DNA from: Cristatella mucedo
Lineage: Eukaryota; Bryozoa; Phylactolaemata; Cristatellidae
DNA length: 64,000 nt
Direction: 5' to 3'
NCBI GenBank assembly: GCA_009760855.2
Contig: WPIO01000093.1
Coordinates: forward strand, 244,001 to 308,000
The position numbers and the translations under genes were made by a program. Position 1 is the first letter of the stretch. Every line of letters starts with the position of its first letter. Shown here piece by piece: positions 11,641 through 24,239 of this stretch. The notes beneath the pieces are model-generated. The model worked only from the letters and a program-made list of their open reading frames with translations. It was not told the origin of the DNA and ran no database searches.

Positions 11641-12319
11641 GCTGCTGCCCCAGTTTTCTCCTGTCGCTCGGGTTCAATGAATAACCGTAATCCACTCTAA
11701 TTAAGCTAACATCGACAAGACATTAGCATTGCTGAGCTCAAATTTTGGGCTGATATTGTAGTACACGTTTGATTTTATCTATCCACCAAATTTCATGTTG
11801 CTGTGCGAACGAAGCCCACTTATGCAAATGAGCTTCAACGCCGGACGCCTGCACCGTAATCCGCCGCAATCCATTTTTAGCTCCCCGCAAATTCACCACA
11901 AATCAGCCGCACGCAGCTCCAACAAGTTTGTATTATCAAACTACGCTACACGTACAATGTACACAGAATTTTCTCGAGATTCCGCTCACGAGTTCTCACG
12001 AAGTCCACTGAAATAACATTGCAGTCACCCAGGTCAATCCACCGAAATCCATTCCACCGCGAAACGAAAGAAACCCCGTGATTCGAACATAAGTAGCGTA
12101 GGCTTCAGTCTTTCGCCATTGCGATTGCCGCGCGTTGCCCTCGAATGCACGTTCGCGATTGGTTGAAAGGGTGCGGTTACACTTTTAATACAACGCACTA
12201 GAATGCGCAAGAAAAATGCGATCTCCTCCCACCAGCTCTGTTTGTCATTGTAGCAGGCAATCATAGATTGCTGTAGTGTCTCGGGCAATTGCCGTCGGTC
12301 GCCACGGATTGCCCAAGGT

Positions 12320-12915
12320 TGAACGTGCAAAATGACTGAACCCAGGCAAGTAGGTTCGGTTGGCTGGGACCGGGCGGCTATAAAGAGGGTAAGGGTCACC
12401 GGCTAGGCCGGGGTCGGTCCTACGGCATGGCCGGATGTGCGGCGACGTGAGGTCACCGGGGCTCTTGGGTAGGAAAAGTTTACCGATTAAGTCGTGGTGT
12501 TGGAGGCTCCCGGTCTCGCCGAGTTATGCACATGAATGGTTGCAGGCGTGCTCCGGCGATGCGGCCACGCACGCAAGGCGACGAGTAACCAAGGCCCGAG
12601 CGGAGCTGGATAGCACGCTCGTTGTTGAGACTTGTATATCCCGCGTTCCCTGTGTAGCGTGTTCGTGACCCCCCCCCCCCACGTGCGTTGGCGTCTTTCG
12701 GCGGAAGCTCTCGACTGTTGTGGACGTCTGCTCAGTCTATCCCAGAATACTCAGCCAGCCGGGTCTTGTACGGCGTATGCTTGTACTGGTGGGACGGAGG
12801 CCGGCGACGGTGTGACGGTGGAAGCCGACTGACCGACTAGCACGTTTGTTCGCGCTTGCTGCGTCATCTTGCGCCCCTATAGTGTACTTTGTATAGGACC
12901 CTCCCTGTAGACTCG
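12320..12915. other. GC-rich insertion with TATA motif, possible LTR fragment
   Basis: This block differs in base composition from the satellite around it. It contains GGCTATAAAGAGGG at 12377-12390 and a run of ten C near 12670. A second block at 13031-13190 has TTATAAAGAGG at 13068. They may be solo LTR or promoter fragments, but no terminal TG...CA or target duplication was established. Confidence 0.3.
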
Positions 12916-12916
12916 T

Positions 12917-13500
12917 AATGTAATGAATCTCCGTCTGTAACTCCACAAAGTCATAAAGACCATGTGGGTGTTACGCAGGAGAGTTTTGTATAGCGCACTC
13001 ACAGCCTAAGCGGCTTTCGGTACGCATTCACTGTTTAGTTCCCCTGTTGTTGTTGGCGCATGCGTTATTATAAAGAGGTTTAACCTGACGGCCGCTCGTC
13101 TTACCCTAGCTCAGCGGCATGGCGAGCGGCAGCGTGGCTGGAGTATAGCGGGGTTTGGCGGGAACTAGCCTTTCACCCCAGGAACTCGGCTACATGACTA
13201 TATGTTCACTCACTTCCACAATTCTTACGCAACGACAACTACTCTCCTGCTGCCGACTATGGCACATCTTTTTCAGCGGTCCTGAGCTGCTACTTCCATG
13301 CTACTCGCTACCTCAGCTGCTCTACTGACTCTGCTATGCTTCCCACTTTCTCTTTGTTTCGTGAGACGAAGTCTATTGGCTACCGAATGCGTACCAAAAT
13401 CCGCTTAGGCTGTGAGTGCGCTATACAAAACTCTCCTGCGTAACACCCACGTGGTCCTTATGACTTTGTGAAGCTACAGGCGGAGGAGATACATGACATG
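12917..13500. mobile_element. Two L2 family B 3' ends in inverted orientation
   Basis: Family B 3' sequence occurs on the minus strand at 12917-13031 and on the plus strand at 13195-13500, flanking a GC-rich 160-base block. The plus copy has the [15 protein letters not shown] region and a degraded ACATG pentamer tail. Confidence 0.75.
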
Positions 13501-13569
13501 ACATGACTCACAGTGAGCGTTGTGTTGTAGGAAAGTTACAAAATCAAACAACCGATTTCCAGCAAATTT

Positions 13570-15850
13570 GAAACAGATTGCTGAAGAGGCAGGCTGTTGC
13601 AGTGGATTGCCCTCAATTGTGCGTTCTCGATTGTTTAAAACGTTGGGGTTTCACTTTTAATGCAGTGTAGTGCGATAAGCAAAACAAGTTGGAGCTTCTC
13701 TCAGCAACTGTCGGTCCATTTGTAACCGTTATGGATTGGCGTATTTCTCGGGCCATTGCAGTCAATCGCTGTGCGTTACCATCGATCGAATACGCACAAT
13801 GGGTGATAGTTATACGAAAGTATAGGTACATGTTACATGGAATGAGAGTTACAGTTTATTGCAGCCAATCTTGTCAAATTTACACGGATTTCTCTATCGG
13901 CCCATACCATTGCTGTTGATTGCTGCGCATTGCTGACAGTTAGCGAGCAAAGCATGTTGAAAATGCTATGGTTTACTCTGGACGCAGCGGAATGTTATAT
14001 GTAATGACAATTGGGGTTTGCGTTGCCAATTTCTTGTCAATTTGCCTCTAGTTAGGGTATTGGCCAGGGCCATTGCTGTCGATGGCCATTCATTTCTCGC
14101 GATTGTACGTTCGCGATTGGTTGAAAGAATGTGATTGCACTTTAAACGCAGTTCGCTGTGACAAGTAAGATAAACTTGATCCTGGCAGAGTCACTTTCCG
14201 GTGGTTTGAGATGGATCATAAATGGATTGCCGTATTTTCCCGGGTCATTGCCATAAATTGCCATGTATTGCCCAAGACTGAACGGTCAGAGCGGGTTGAA
14301 AGTATGTGCGTGAGCAGTGAGGTGTTATGTGAAATGAGAATTGGAGCCCGGTGCAGCCGATTTCTCGTTGACTTGCCACGGATCGCGGTTTTTTACCTTC
14401 CTGTGCTTTCGATTGCCGTTCATTGTTGACAATTAATGTGCAAAATAGCTTTAAAGTCCTAGGATTTCACTTTTAATTCAAAGAAATGTGAAATGCGATG
14501 ACAATTTGCTCTTCGTGCCAATCTGTGGTCGACTTGCCACGGATTGTAGTGGATTGCTGCTTCGAGCTGAGCCATTGCCATAGTATGCCATGCATTGGCC
14601 GAGATTGTACGAGCGAAACTGCTTAAAATGATGAGGGTGACTTTAATCGGCGTGCTTTGTAGCATACATTCAAAATTGGAGAAACCGATTTCAGGGAATT
14701 TCGCATCGGATTGCTATAGATTGCGGTATTGGCCCCGGCCATTGCAGTCGATTGCAGTGCATGCTGCCGAATGGTTGAGTCAATTTTAGAGAAATTATGC
14801 GAATACACAATAACCGGAGATTATAGCAACGTGCAATCACTGTTAGAGCTTACAGTGTACGCATTCTGGTCGTTTTACAGCTGGTTTCGGTGGATTGACG
14901 TACTGACCCTGGCAATTGCAGTCGATTGCAGTGCATAGCTGCAGAATGGTTGAGGCAATTACAGTGAAGTTATGCGAGTACACAATAACCGAAGAGTAGA
15001 GCAGCTCCAAATTATAAATAGAGCTTCCAGTGTACGCGTTCTGGTCGCTGTGAGGCGGACTGCAGCGGATTTCGGTGGATTGTGGTATCGGATCGTGCCG
15101 TTGCAGCCGATTGCAGTGCATTGCATGAAAACGCGCGTACAAAATGGAGCGAAATTTTGTGGGTGCACTTTGAATTGAGTGTAGTCTTATATGCAATGTC
15201 CCGAAGCCTATAACTCACTCCCGACTTGCGTCAGAACATCCCCTGACTTGACCACATTTAAAAAGAGCTTAAGAACACCTATTTAAGACAGCATTTAGTG
15301 GGTCCCTGTGATTCGTCCTTCATGTGCTTATGCGTGCTGACACTGTGCATTCTGATACTAACCACATTTGCATGTTGACCCTGTGCATGTCACCCCTAAC
15401 CATGTTATTCAGGTTGTTTATCAAGCATGAAATTACTCGCCACTCAATCGCGTTTCTCTTTGCAGCAAATGTAAAGCGCCTAGAAAGAGATCGAGTTCTC
15501 TGAGGGTTCTTTATTAAGTGCATTTTTATTATTACTATTATTGTTATTATGTCAATCAGAGCTTCGCGATGGCGATTTGAGGATGATTTGCAGTGAAATA
15601 GAGTAGATTTCGGAAAATCTCCAGATCATTACAGTCTTTCAGTCGATTGCAGCGTATGCCAAGACAATGCCAAGCCAATGCAAGTAAAAAATTTAAAGTG
15701 CAATTGCCACAGAGTGTGCAATCATATGCAATCAAAAAGGAGCTTTTTGAACAAGATTTCTTTCGTTTCGCGGTGGAATGCAGTGGATTTCGGTGGAATG
15801 CGGTATTGGCATGGGCCACTGCAATGTTATTTCAGTGGACTTTGTGAGAA
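13570..15850. repeat. Degenerate ~155-190-base tandem repeat array
   Basis: A core like GCCATTGCAGTCGATTGCAG recurs near 13752, 13906, 14069, 14245, 14410, 14571, 14738, 14911, 15099, 15628 and 15812. The last interval is stretched by an L2 insertion. Related cores at 12115 and 12290 show that the array started in the left half before it was interrupted. Confidence 0.8.
15205..15551 (+). mobile_element. L2 family A 3' end inserted in the satellite
   Basis: A 5'-truncated copy starting in the [15 protein letters not shown] block and ending in (ATT)n. It splits one satellite unit. Confidence 0.85.
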
Positions 15851-16189
15851 CGCGTAAGCGGAATTGCACAAAAATTTCTGCGTACATTGCACATGTAGCT
15901 TAGTTTGATATTCCAAACTTTTCGGAGCTGTGTCCAGCTGATTTGTGGTGGATTTGCAGGGAACTAAAATGGAATGCGGAATGTGAATTACGGTACAGGC
16001 GTCCGGCGTTGAAGCTCATTTGCATAAGTGGGCTTCGCGAGCAGCGACGTGCAATTTGGTGGATAGATAAAATCAAACAAACAATATTGACGTACAATAT
16101 CGTACTACAATATCGACCCAAAATTTGAGCTCGGCAACGCTAATGTCTCGTCGATGTTAGCTTAATTAGAGTGGATTGCGGTAGTCCGT

Positions 16190-16570
16190 CGAACCTGTGG
16201 GACGAGACTCTTTACCGCAGGAGAGCAAAGGCTGCTCGCTGTGGGGCCGCGACACACAGTGAGCAGCGCGGCGCCTTTAGCAGACGCAAGGCTTTTCCCT
16301 CGCCAAGCAGCTGACTAGACGTCCAGGGACAAACTGCCCCCGAGAAAGCCCGACCTACGGCACGGCCCGCTGGGTCTGGAGCGTTGGGCCGTGACGACCG
16401 GCTCTCGCCGTCAGGGTCGCTGGTCGTCAAAGTCGTCGATCGCTGCTGCGACGCACTGCTACAACGGCAAGTTGCCTTTCCACCCGCCTCCGAGGGCTCG
16501 CGAGTGAGTGCACGTTAGACGTCCTTTCTTTAGGTCCCTCTCTGATGTCTTTCACTCATCGAAGACGGCA
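16190..16570 (-). repeat. Inverted copy of COG5 intron sequence
   Basis: The reverse complement matches 2313-2400 (CAGCGAGC.GCCTTTGCTCTCC...) followed by about 779-1073. It passes directly through the point where the plus-strand copy carries the 1074-2312 retrotransposon, so it preserves the pre-insertion site. Confidence 0.85.
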
Positions 16571-16617
16571 GGAAGGGAGGAAGGACGGCAAGAAGTTGTC
16601 TCCACTCGTTGCGGAGA

Positions 16618-16720
<103 letters not shown>

Positions 16721-16929
16721 GCCGTCGCCAGGCAGACTCGAAAGTAGTATTTTTAACTTTTTGTAGCCTAGGGCACGAGACTCGCACATCACTAGCCTCG
16801 CTTTGTTCGGTTGTCTCGTGCTCGGTCGCGTCCCTGTCTCCATAAAGCTAAACATACCACTCTATTCAAGCTAGTTTATTTCAATAGCTATTTTCTTATT
16901 TATGATTGAATTTTAATTTAAAGAAATTT

Positions 16930-18395
16930 TTATAGTATATAGATGTCTCAGAAGAATGATGTTTTTATGCGGCAGAAGGATAAACAAATTGGAGCGCAAG
17001 CCAAGCGTATCAGAGAAGAAGTTGGAAAGAGAACAGGTCTTCTTCTTCCAAAATATCCTTTTTCAATGGCTAGTTTAGATGCTGTGATAGCTAATTTGTG
17101 CAAAATTGCAGATAAAAAAGTAAAAATTCCAATAATTAAGAAAGAGATCAAGTTAAATGAGTGGTCTCTTGAAAGAGAGGCTCTCAGATTAATGAAGATT
17201 GAAGAGACGGGTTGGTTTTTAGCGTGAATTTCTTCAGATGGCAAGTTTAGAGATTATGAATATGTAGGTTTAGATAATAATGAAATTGAATTTGATAGAT
17301 TATTTGATGAAACAGGCCATGTCTTATATATTTTAATCAAGGAACTACTTAAAACTAAAAGTGATTTAAAATTAACAATAGTTGTTTTACCAATTTTAGC
17401 TTGTGAGGACGGTTCTTATCAACCATTTGCTGGAGTAAGTAATGCTAAAAAAATGGAATTTCTGATGTTGAGAGAAAATAATTAGAATGCAATTTGCTTC
17501 TTTCAAGGAAAGAGTTGGGGAATAGTTAGAGAAAGGCTCGAGTTGGAGTTTAGTAGGAATTAATACTTAAATGCAAAGTTTACTTATTTTAGGCACAGGT
17601 TTGGAGGAAGATATTTGCCAATGCCAATAGGTCTAGAAAAGAAAAGATCTACGGTTAATATAAATAATGAGTCTGATAATTGGTGCGCTTTGTGTGTGTG
17701 CGTTTTAAGATTTTTACATTGGAGGGGCAATCATCCAGAATCAATTGCTGATCTAAATGCTATTCTATTTGAGAGATATTCTCATCTAATTACCAAATTT
17801 AAAGGATTGTTTAATATTAGGTAATTTTATCCCTCTCAAGCATAAATGCTAGCGACATTCCTATCTTAGCAGAATTATTTAAAATTACAATAATTTTTTT
17901 TGAATATTATAACAAAATGATTAGTCTTTTAATAGTTATTAATGAGGAAAAGGAGAAACATTTAGACCTATTACTCTTCAATACTGAAGAGAAGAAACAC
18001 TCGCATTACGTAATCATTAAAACTTTAACGGGCTGTGCAGAAGTTTAAAAGGTTATGGAATACAAATAACTTTTAAAAGATGTTTATTTAGATTTTTATT
18101 CTCAAGATAAATTCATATTCTCATAACAAAGTTTGCTAAAGAGGAAATGATGGAAAGTCAAGAGTGCGAGTTCCAAAGACAAAAGATAGAAAAGACGGAA
18201 CAGGTGATCTTTGTTATTTCAGAGAGCATTCAAAAACGTTATGGTGCCCTATTTTTGCTTATGCTGGTTTTGAATGTTTAGTGAATCATCTAAGAAAAAA
18301 CGAGAAAGAAGATAATGGCATACCAAAAGGCGCTTTTAAAAAACACATACCATATTCGGGATTATATGTCATTATTAATTGTAATGAAAATATGA
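16930..18395 (+). pseudogene. Polinton/adintovirus-type DNA polymerase B fossil, part 1
   Basis: An AT-rich block, clearly different from its flanks, with frameshifted reading. It resembles the N-terminal and exonuclease region of the protein-primed DNA polymerases of Polinton/Maverick and adintovirus-like elements. Recognisable pieces are a GRYLPMP..L stretch near 17608-17640, an ILFERYSHLITKFKG stretch near 17760, a HLDLLLFNTEEKKHSHYVII stretch near 17960, and a FAYAGFECL stretch near 18255. The last is where the family usually has the aspartate of exonuclease motif I; here it is glycine. An open frame at 16943-17227 (95 codons) may be the start of the same protein or a separate gene. Stops and shifts make it inactive. 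An L2 element interrupts it at 18398. Confidence 0.82.
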
Positions 18396-18397
18396 GT

Positions 18398-19475
18398 TGA
18401 AAATAGTTGTACCTTTGCTTTGATCCCTCCCTGCCTTCGAGCACCTCAAATTCTCTCAACTCACTTGCTGCATGCATTGATGACATCCGCACATGGATGG
18501 CAGCAAATTTTCTAAAACTTAACGATGATAAAACTAACTTACTAGTTATGGGCAAACCCAGTGTGATTCAGAGATTGGAAAGGCTGACTTTCAAAATTGG
18601 CTCTGCCAGCATATCTCCAGCTGAATCAGCTCGAAATCTAGGTGTCATATTCCAAAGCGACCTCTCGTTAGACGACCATATCAGCTCCACAGTCAAATCC
18701 GCCTATTTTCAGCTTCATAACATTGCTAAAATTCGGGCTTGTTTAGATAAGGATACCACGACTAAGTTGGTCCATGCATTCGTGACATCTCGTCTCGACT
18801 TCTGCAACTCACTGCTTACTGGCCTTCCAGCATGTGCCATCAGACGATTGCAGCTGGTGTAAAACTTGGCAGCTAGACTTGTCTGCCGTAAGCGTCGCAG
18901 TTGCCACATTACTCCACTTCTCGCCGACCTGCACTGGCTACCAGTCAAGCAACGGATTGACTTCAAGGTTTTGTCGCTCACTTTTAGGTCCCTTCATTAT
19001 ATGGCTCCAGCCTATCTTTCAGATATACTACCCCATCAGGCCAAGCATCGTACCACCCGCTTTTCGGAATCCAACAGTCTAGAAATACCTCGTACAAACC
19101 TTAAATCCTTTGGAGACCGTGCATTTAGTTCATATGCTCCCAAAGCCTGGAACTCCCTCCCGACCTGCCTCAGAACATCCCCTGACCTGACCACATTTAA
19201 AAGGAACTTAAAAACACACCTATTTAGGACAGCATTTAGTGGGTCCCTGTGGTTCGTTCTTAATGTGCTAATGCGTGCTGACACTGTGCATGCTGCCACT
19301 AACCACATTTGCATGCTGACCCTGTGCATGTCACCCCTAACCATGTTATTCATTTCGTTTGTTTTTCAAGCATGATTTTACTTACCATTCAATTGCATTT
19401 CACTTTACAGCAAATGTAAAGCGCATAGAGAGAGATTAAGTTCTCTGAGGGCGCTTTATCAAGTGAATTATTATT
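18398..19475 (+). mobile_element. L2 family A inserted in the PolB fossil
   Basis: Frame-disrupted ORF2 C-terminal half. It contains [38 protein letters not shown] and [20 protein letters not shown], then the 3' end and an ATT tail. It is among the best preserved family A copies in the window. Confidence 0.92.
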
Positions 19476-19765
19476 ATGAGAAGTTTCAAATTTTCTTATG
19501 GAACAAGTAATGTTAGAGAGTTACTTACGAGCTTGCTAGATGAAGTTTATATTATTAAGAAACAGTTAAATTAAGTTATTCCTTAACATGAGAAATTTGA
19601 TTAAAGCAAAATGACAAAAGAAAAGAGTCATGAGTTTAGGATCTGCTATTACTTGCTATATTTGTAATTTAGTCTTAAATAATGGGAAAGTTTTTAGATC
19701 ATTATCATCTAACAGGAAAATATCGCGGAGCTGCTCATGTTCGGTGTAATCTAAATGTCAGTATA
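19476..19765 (+). pseudogene. Polinton/adintovirus-type DNA polymerase B fossil, part 2
   Basis: Continues the polymerase fossil beyond the L2 insertion. An ICYYLLYL..FSL zinc-binding-like remnant is followed in another frame by DHYHLTGKYRGAAHVRCN near 19695-19750. That peptide is a hallmark of the family; the second position of its usual D-H-C-H is Y here, so one zinc ligand is lost. The match stops where L2 sequence begins. No other Polinton genes (integrase, ATPase, capsid) are visible. Confidence 0.85.
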
Positions 19766-20967
19766 ATTGCTGATAGCTTTAAGCTACCTGTGTTTACTCA
19801 TAACTTGCTTGTGCTTAACTCCTGCTTATCTGACCACATGCAGATCTCATTCAATCTACAGTGTGTGCCCACCTCCTCTTTTAAAATAACCTGTGAATCG
19901 CGAAACCTCAAGACCCTTGACATCGATGCTGTCCGTGAGAGAATATCTCCTTCGCCTCTGTTGTTCAGTCCTCCCTCCGATCTCTCATCATTTTTATATA
20001 GCTACAACACGACACTAGCTGACACGCTCGACGAGTTTGCACCTCTGACTAAGCGCACTGTGCACCCTTGCCCAGACGGCCTATGGTTTATCACAGACAT
20101 TAAACTAGCCAGGTCTGTTAAGCCCAAGCTTGAAAAAGCATACACAAGATCAGGACTGACTGTCCATAGACAGGCATATGAAGACTACTGTAGGTCGTAC
20201 CGATCGATCCTAGCAAAGGCCAAGTCTAGCTTCTATAAAAACATTGTTGCATCACAGGTGCAAAATCCAAAAATGCTGACGTCGACGATCAACCATCTCC
20301 TCAATCGCTCCCAGATTAGCTCCTTACCTGATGATCCTTGTGATGATCTAGCACATTGATTCTCTCGATTCTTTGTGCAGAAGATAGACAAAATCAGGGA
20401 GTCCATCCCTGCGATGACAACCTTCCCACTAGAATGCTGTTCCTCGGTTCCTGGCTGCGCCTCAATGTCTGCATTTAAACAGGTCACTAGTGATGTAGTC
20501 CTAAAGCTCATATCCCAATCAAAGAAGACAACAAGTCCTCTGGACCCTACTCCCACTGTCCTGCTCCTACGCTGCATTGATCTGCTGCTGCCATGCATAA
20601 CTAACATCATTAATATGTCATTAGCCTCAGGTCATGTCCCAAAACCCTTCAAAAAAGCTGTAGTCAGGCCACTCCTCAAGAAAGCGTGACTAAACCAAGA
20701 GAACTTGAGAAATTACCGCCCAGTCTCCCTTCTACCATTCCTATCAAAGAAATTGGAATGGGTCGTGGCGGACCAGCTGAACTCATATGTTGAAACTTCA
20801 TACCTTGCTAGTAAGTTCCAGTCTGGCTTTAAAGCTAATCACTCCACAGAATCAGCATTGCTTAGGGTGTACAACGACCTACTTAGGAATGCAGACATGG
20901 GTAGAGTGTCTCTGCTTGTTTTGCTTGATCTTTCGGCAGCTTTTGATATTATCGATCGCCAAGTTCT
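19757..20967 (+). mobile_element. L2 ORF2 middle segment, 3'-truncated
   Basis: Encodes the end of the endonuclease domain (VLNSCLSDHMQISFNLQ), the linker, and the first RT motifs ([33 protein letters not shown]) with few breaks. It is cut off at its 3' side inside the RT domain, unlike normal L2 copies, which are cut at the 5' side. Confidence 0.9.
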
Positions 20968-21108
20968 GCTCGTGACGGGCAGGATGCACCAGCGCCCCAT
21001 CTCGGAGCTCATACCCAACTACCACTCGCTGGACAGCTTCGAGCAGATGAAGGCGATTCACGTCTCGTCGACCCAGAGCGAGCTCTATAAGGGCGTGCTC
21101 GTATAATA
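20968..21108 (+). pseudogene. ATP6V0D1: Orphan V-ATPase V0 subunit d exon
   Basis: A GC-rich open stretch encoding [20 protein letters not shown] and then [20 protein letters not shown]. It matches a conserved segment of subunit d, the V0 component that joins the proton pore to the central stalk. It is bounded on the left by a broken L2 RT domain and on the right by the (TAA)n end of an inverted L2. A GTATAA after CTC (21103-21108) could be a donor, but there is no polypyrimidine-rich acceptor on the left. No other exons of this gene are in the window, so it is most likely a displaced fragment. A real exon of a dispersed gene is the alternative. Confidence 0.65.
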
Positions 21109-21295
21109 ATAATAATAATAATAATACACTTGATAAAGCGCCCTCAGAGAACTTAATCTCTTTCTAGGCGCTTTACATTTGGTGCAAAGGGAAATGCAAT
21201 TGAATGGTAAGTAAAATCATGCTTGAAAAAAAAACACAGTGAGTGATATGGTTAGGGGTGACATGCACAGGGTCAGCATGCAAATGCGGTTAGTA
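21105..21295 (-). mobile_element. L2 family A 3' end
   Basis: Inverted family A terminus, with the (TAA)n tail abutting the V-ATPase-like exon. Confidence 0.85.
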
Positions 21296-21299
21296 GACA

Positions 21300-21800
21300 C
21301 GCTCTCGGTAAGAAAGAATGTTTCTCGCTCCCTTGTTATATCTTGACATGACCGCTAAGCATAAAAACAAGTCGCTTGCAATGAGACCAAAGAGAACAGA
21401 ACATCTATCCAAGCCATTTACAACTAACTGCAAGATCAGCAATAAACAACGGTTATTGGCATGCAAGACAGGGATAATCCTTAGACTAGTCTTCAAAAGA
21501 GCACAAGAAGACACTAAAGGACACTGGTTTGTAGGAGCTCTGGGTACCAATATTCACCTAATCATGCACAAGCAAGCAAGTGAAGCGCACAATGACTTAA
21601 ACAAGATGTTCACCTGGGCGTCGGGAAAGCTGAGTGGAACAGATGCGTCTTTACCAGAGTCTAAAATGATTCAAAGTCAATGCAGGTGATGGCCGAAGCC
21701 GTAAGAATGTTCTAGACTTGTGGTGCATACAAACTGAAGGTCCAGTCACCAAGCGATTTCAATTTAGTACAAGAGACCACTGTTTTTTCAGTAATGGTAG
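21300..21800 (-). mobile_element. Divergent L2-like fragment (third lineage)
   Basis: Aligns weakly with 27560-27990: both have an AAGCAAG..CTTGCA block and end near CACCAA..ATTTCAATTTAG. That end resembles antisense family A ORF2. No intact frame. Confidence 0.4.
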
Positions 21801-21954
21801 GGCTACTAAAAATGGTCTCAAGCCTCTACACCTGGTGACGAATATCATGGATGGCTGCATGGTTGGTTACTACGTCCAAAAGTTCAGTCATGCACCACCT
21901 TTGCTAAAAGAGCTGGATTTATGTCCAGTTTATCACCAGCTATAAAGACAACTT

Positions 21955-22510
21955 CTTACTCAAGCTTACAAGGACAACTTTGGTTTGGGTCCTTCATATC
22001 TCGACGAACTGCTATACTAGTTTCAGCCTCCTCAAGCCCTCATGTTCCCTCACGACAATGGGTTGGCTTTCCATTCTTTCAATCGAAGGCTGTTATAAAC
22101 GAAGCTCTTGCTCTGAGGATCGCAGCCTGTGGAAATCAGTCATCTTAATTCCTAGACAACGAAATCTTCTCTCCTGCTTCCAACTTTGGCATATATTTTC
22201 CGGCGATGTCTGCACTGCCAATGCCAACTACTTTCGTTTCCGATTCTCCTCGTGCCGCACAGCTAAGTGATTCTCCTCGTGCCGCACTGCCGCTAAGTGA
22301 GCTGCCGATTCTCCTCGTGCCGCACTGCCGCTAAGTGAGCTGCCGATTCTCCTCGTGCCGCACAGCTAAGTGAGCTGCCGATTCTCCTCGTGCCGCACTG
22401 CCGGTAAGTGAGCTCCTGATTTTCTTTATGCTGCGTACAATGAAGTCCTTGGCTTCTTAATGCGAAGCGAAACCCACTTAAGCTTTAGGTGCCATGAAAA
22501 ATACCCAGAG
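21955..22510 (+). mobile_element. L2 family B 3' end containing a minisatellite
   Basis: Degraded family B C-terminal coding (SYLDELL..FQPPQAL) is followed by the family 3' block (about 22425-22510). A tandem array has expanded between the two. Confidence 0.6.
22249..22420 (+). repeat. Minisatellite, five units of about 27-38 bases
   Basis: GATTCTCCTCGTGCCGCAC recurs five times, each followed by (TGCCG)CTAAGTGAGCTGCC variants. Some units lack the TGCCG step. Confidence 0.92.
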
Positions 22511-24127
<1,617 letters not shown>

Positions 24128-24239
24128 ATGCCTAGTCCTCTTGCCAAGCAGCCGTTAAAGGTATTATTATTACTGTATTATTATTATTATTGTATTATTA
24201 TGTATTACTGTATTAATATTATTACTGTATTATTAAAAA

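Larger units (their letters stand above)
11684..16190. mobile_element. Foldback-like element with long inverted ends and internal satellite
   Basis: The left end (about 11684-12075) and right end (about 15760-16190) are inverted copies of each other, with small indels. The outer edges read CCGTAATCCACTCTAATTAAG and its complement. The interior is mostly a degenerate tandem array and codes for nothing. The element interrupts the inverted COG5 copy, because COG5 intron sequence lies on both sides. No transposase is visible, so it must be non-autonomous. The superfamily is unknown. Confidence 0.75.

Noticed and set aside
13570-15850. Small open frames in the satellite region as genes
   Set aside because: They track the tandem repeat on both strands.
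22249-22420. CRISPR-like array
   Set aside because: Units are adjacent tandem repeats without unique spacers, in an animal genome.
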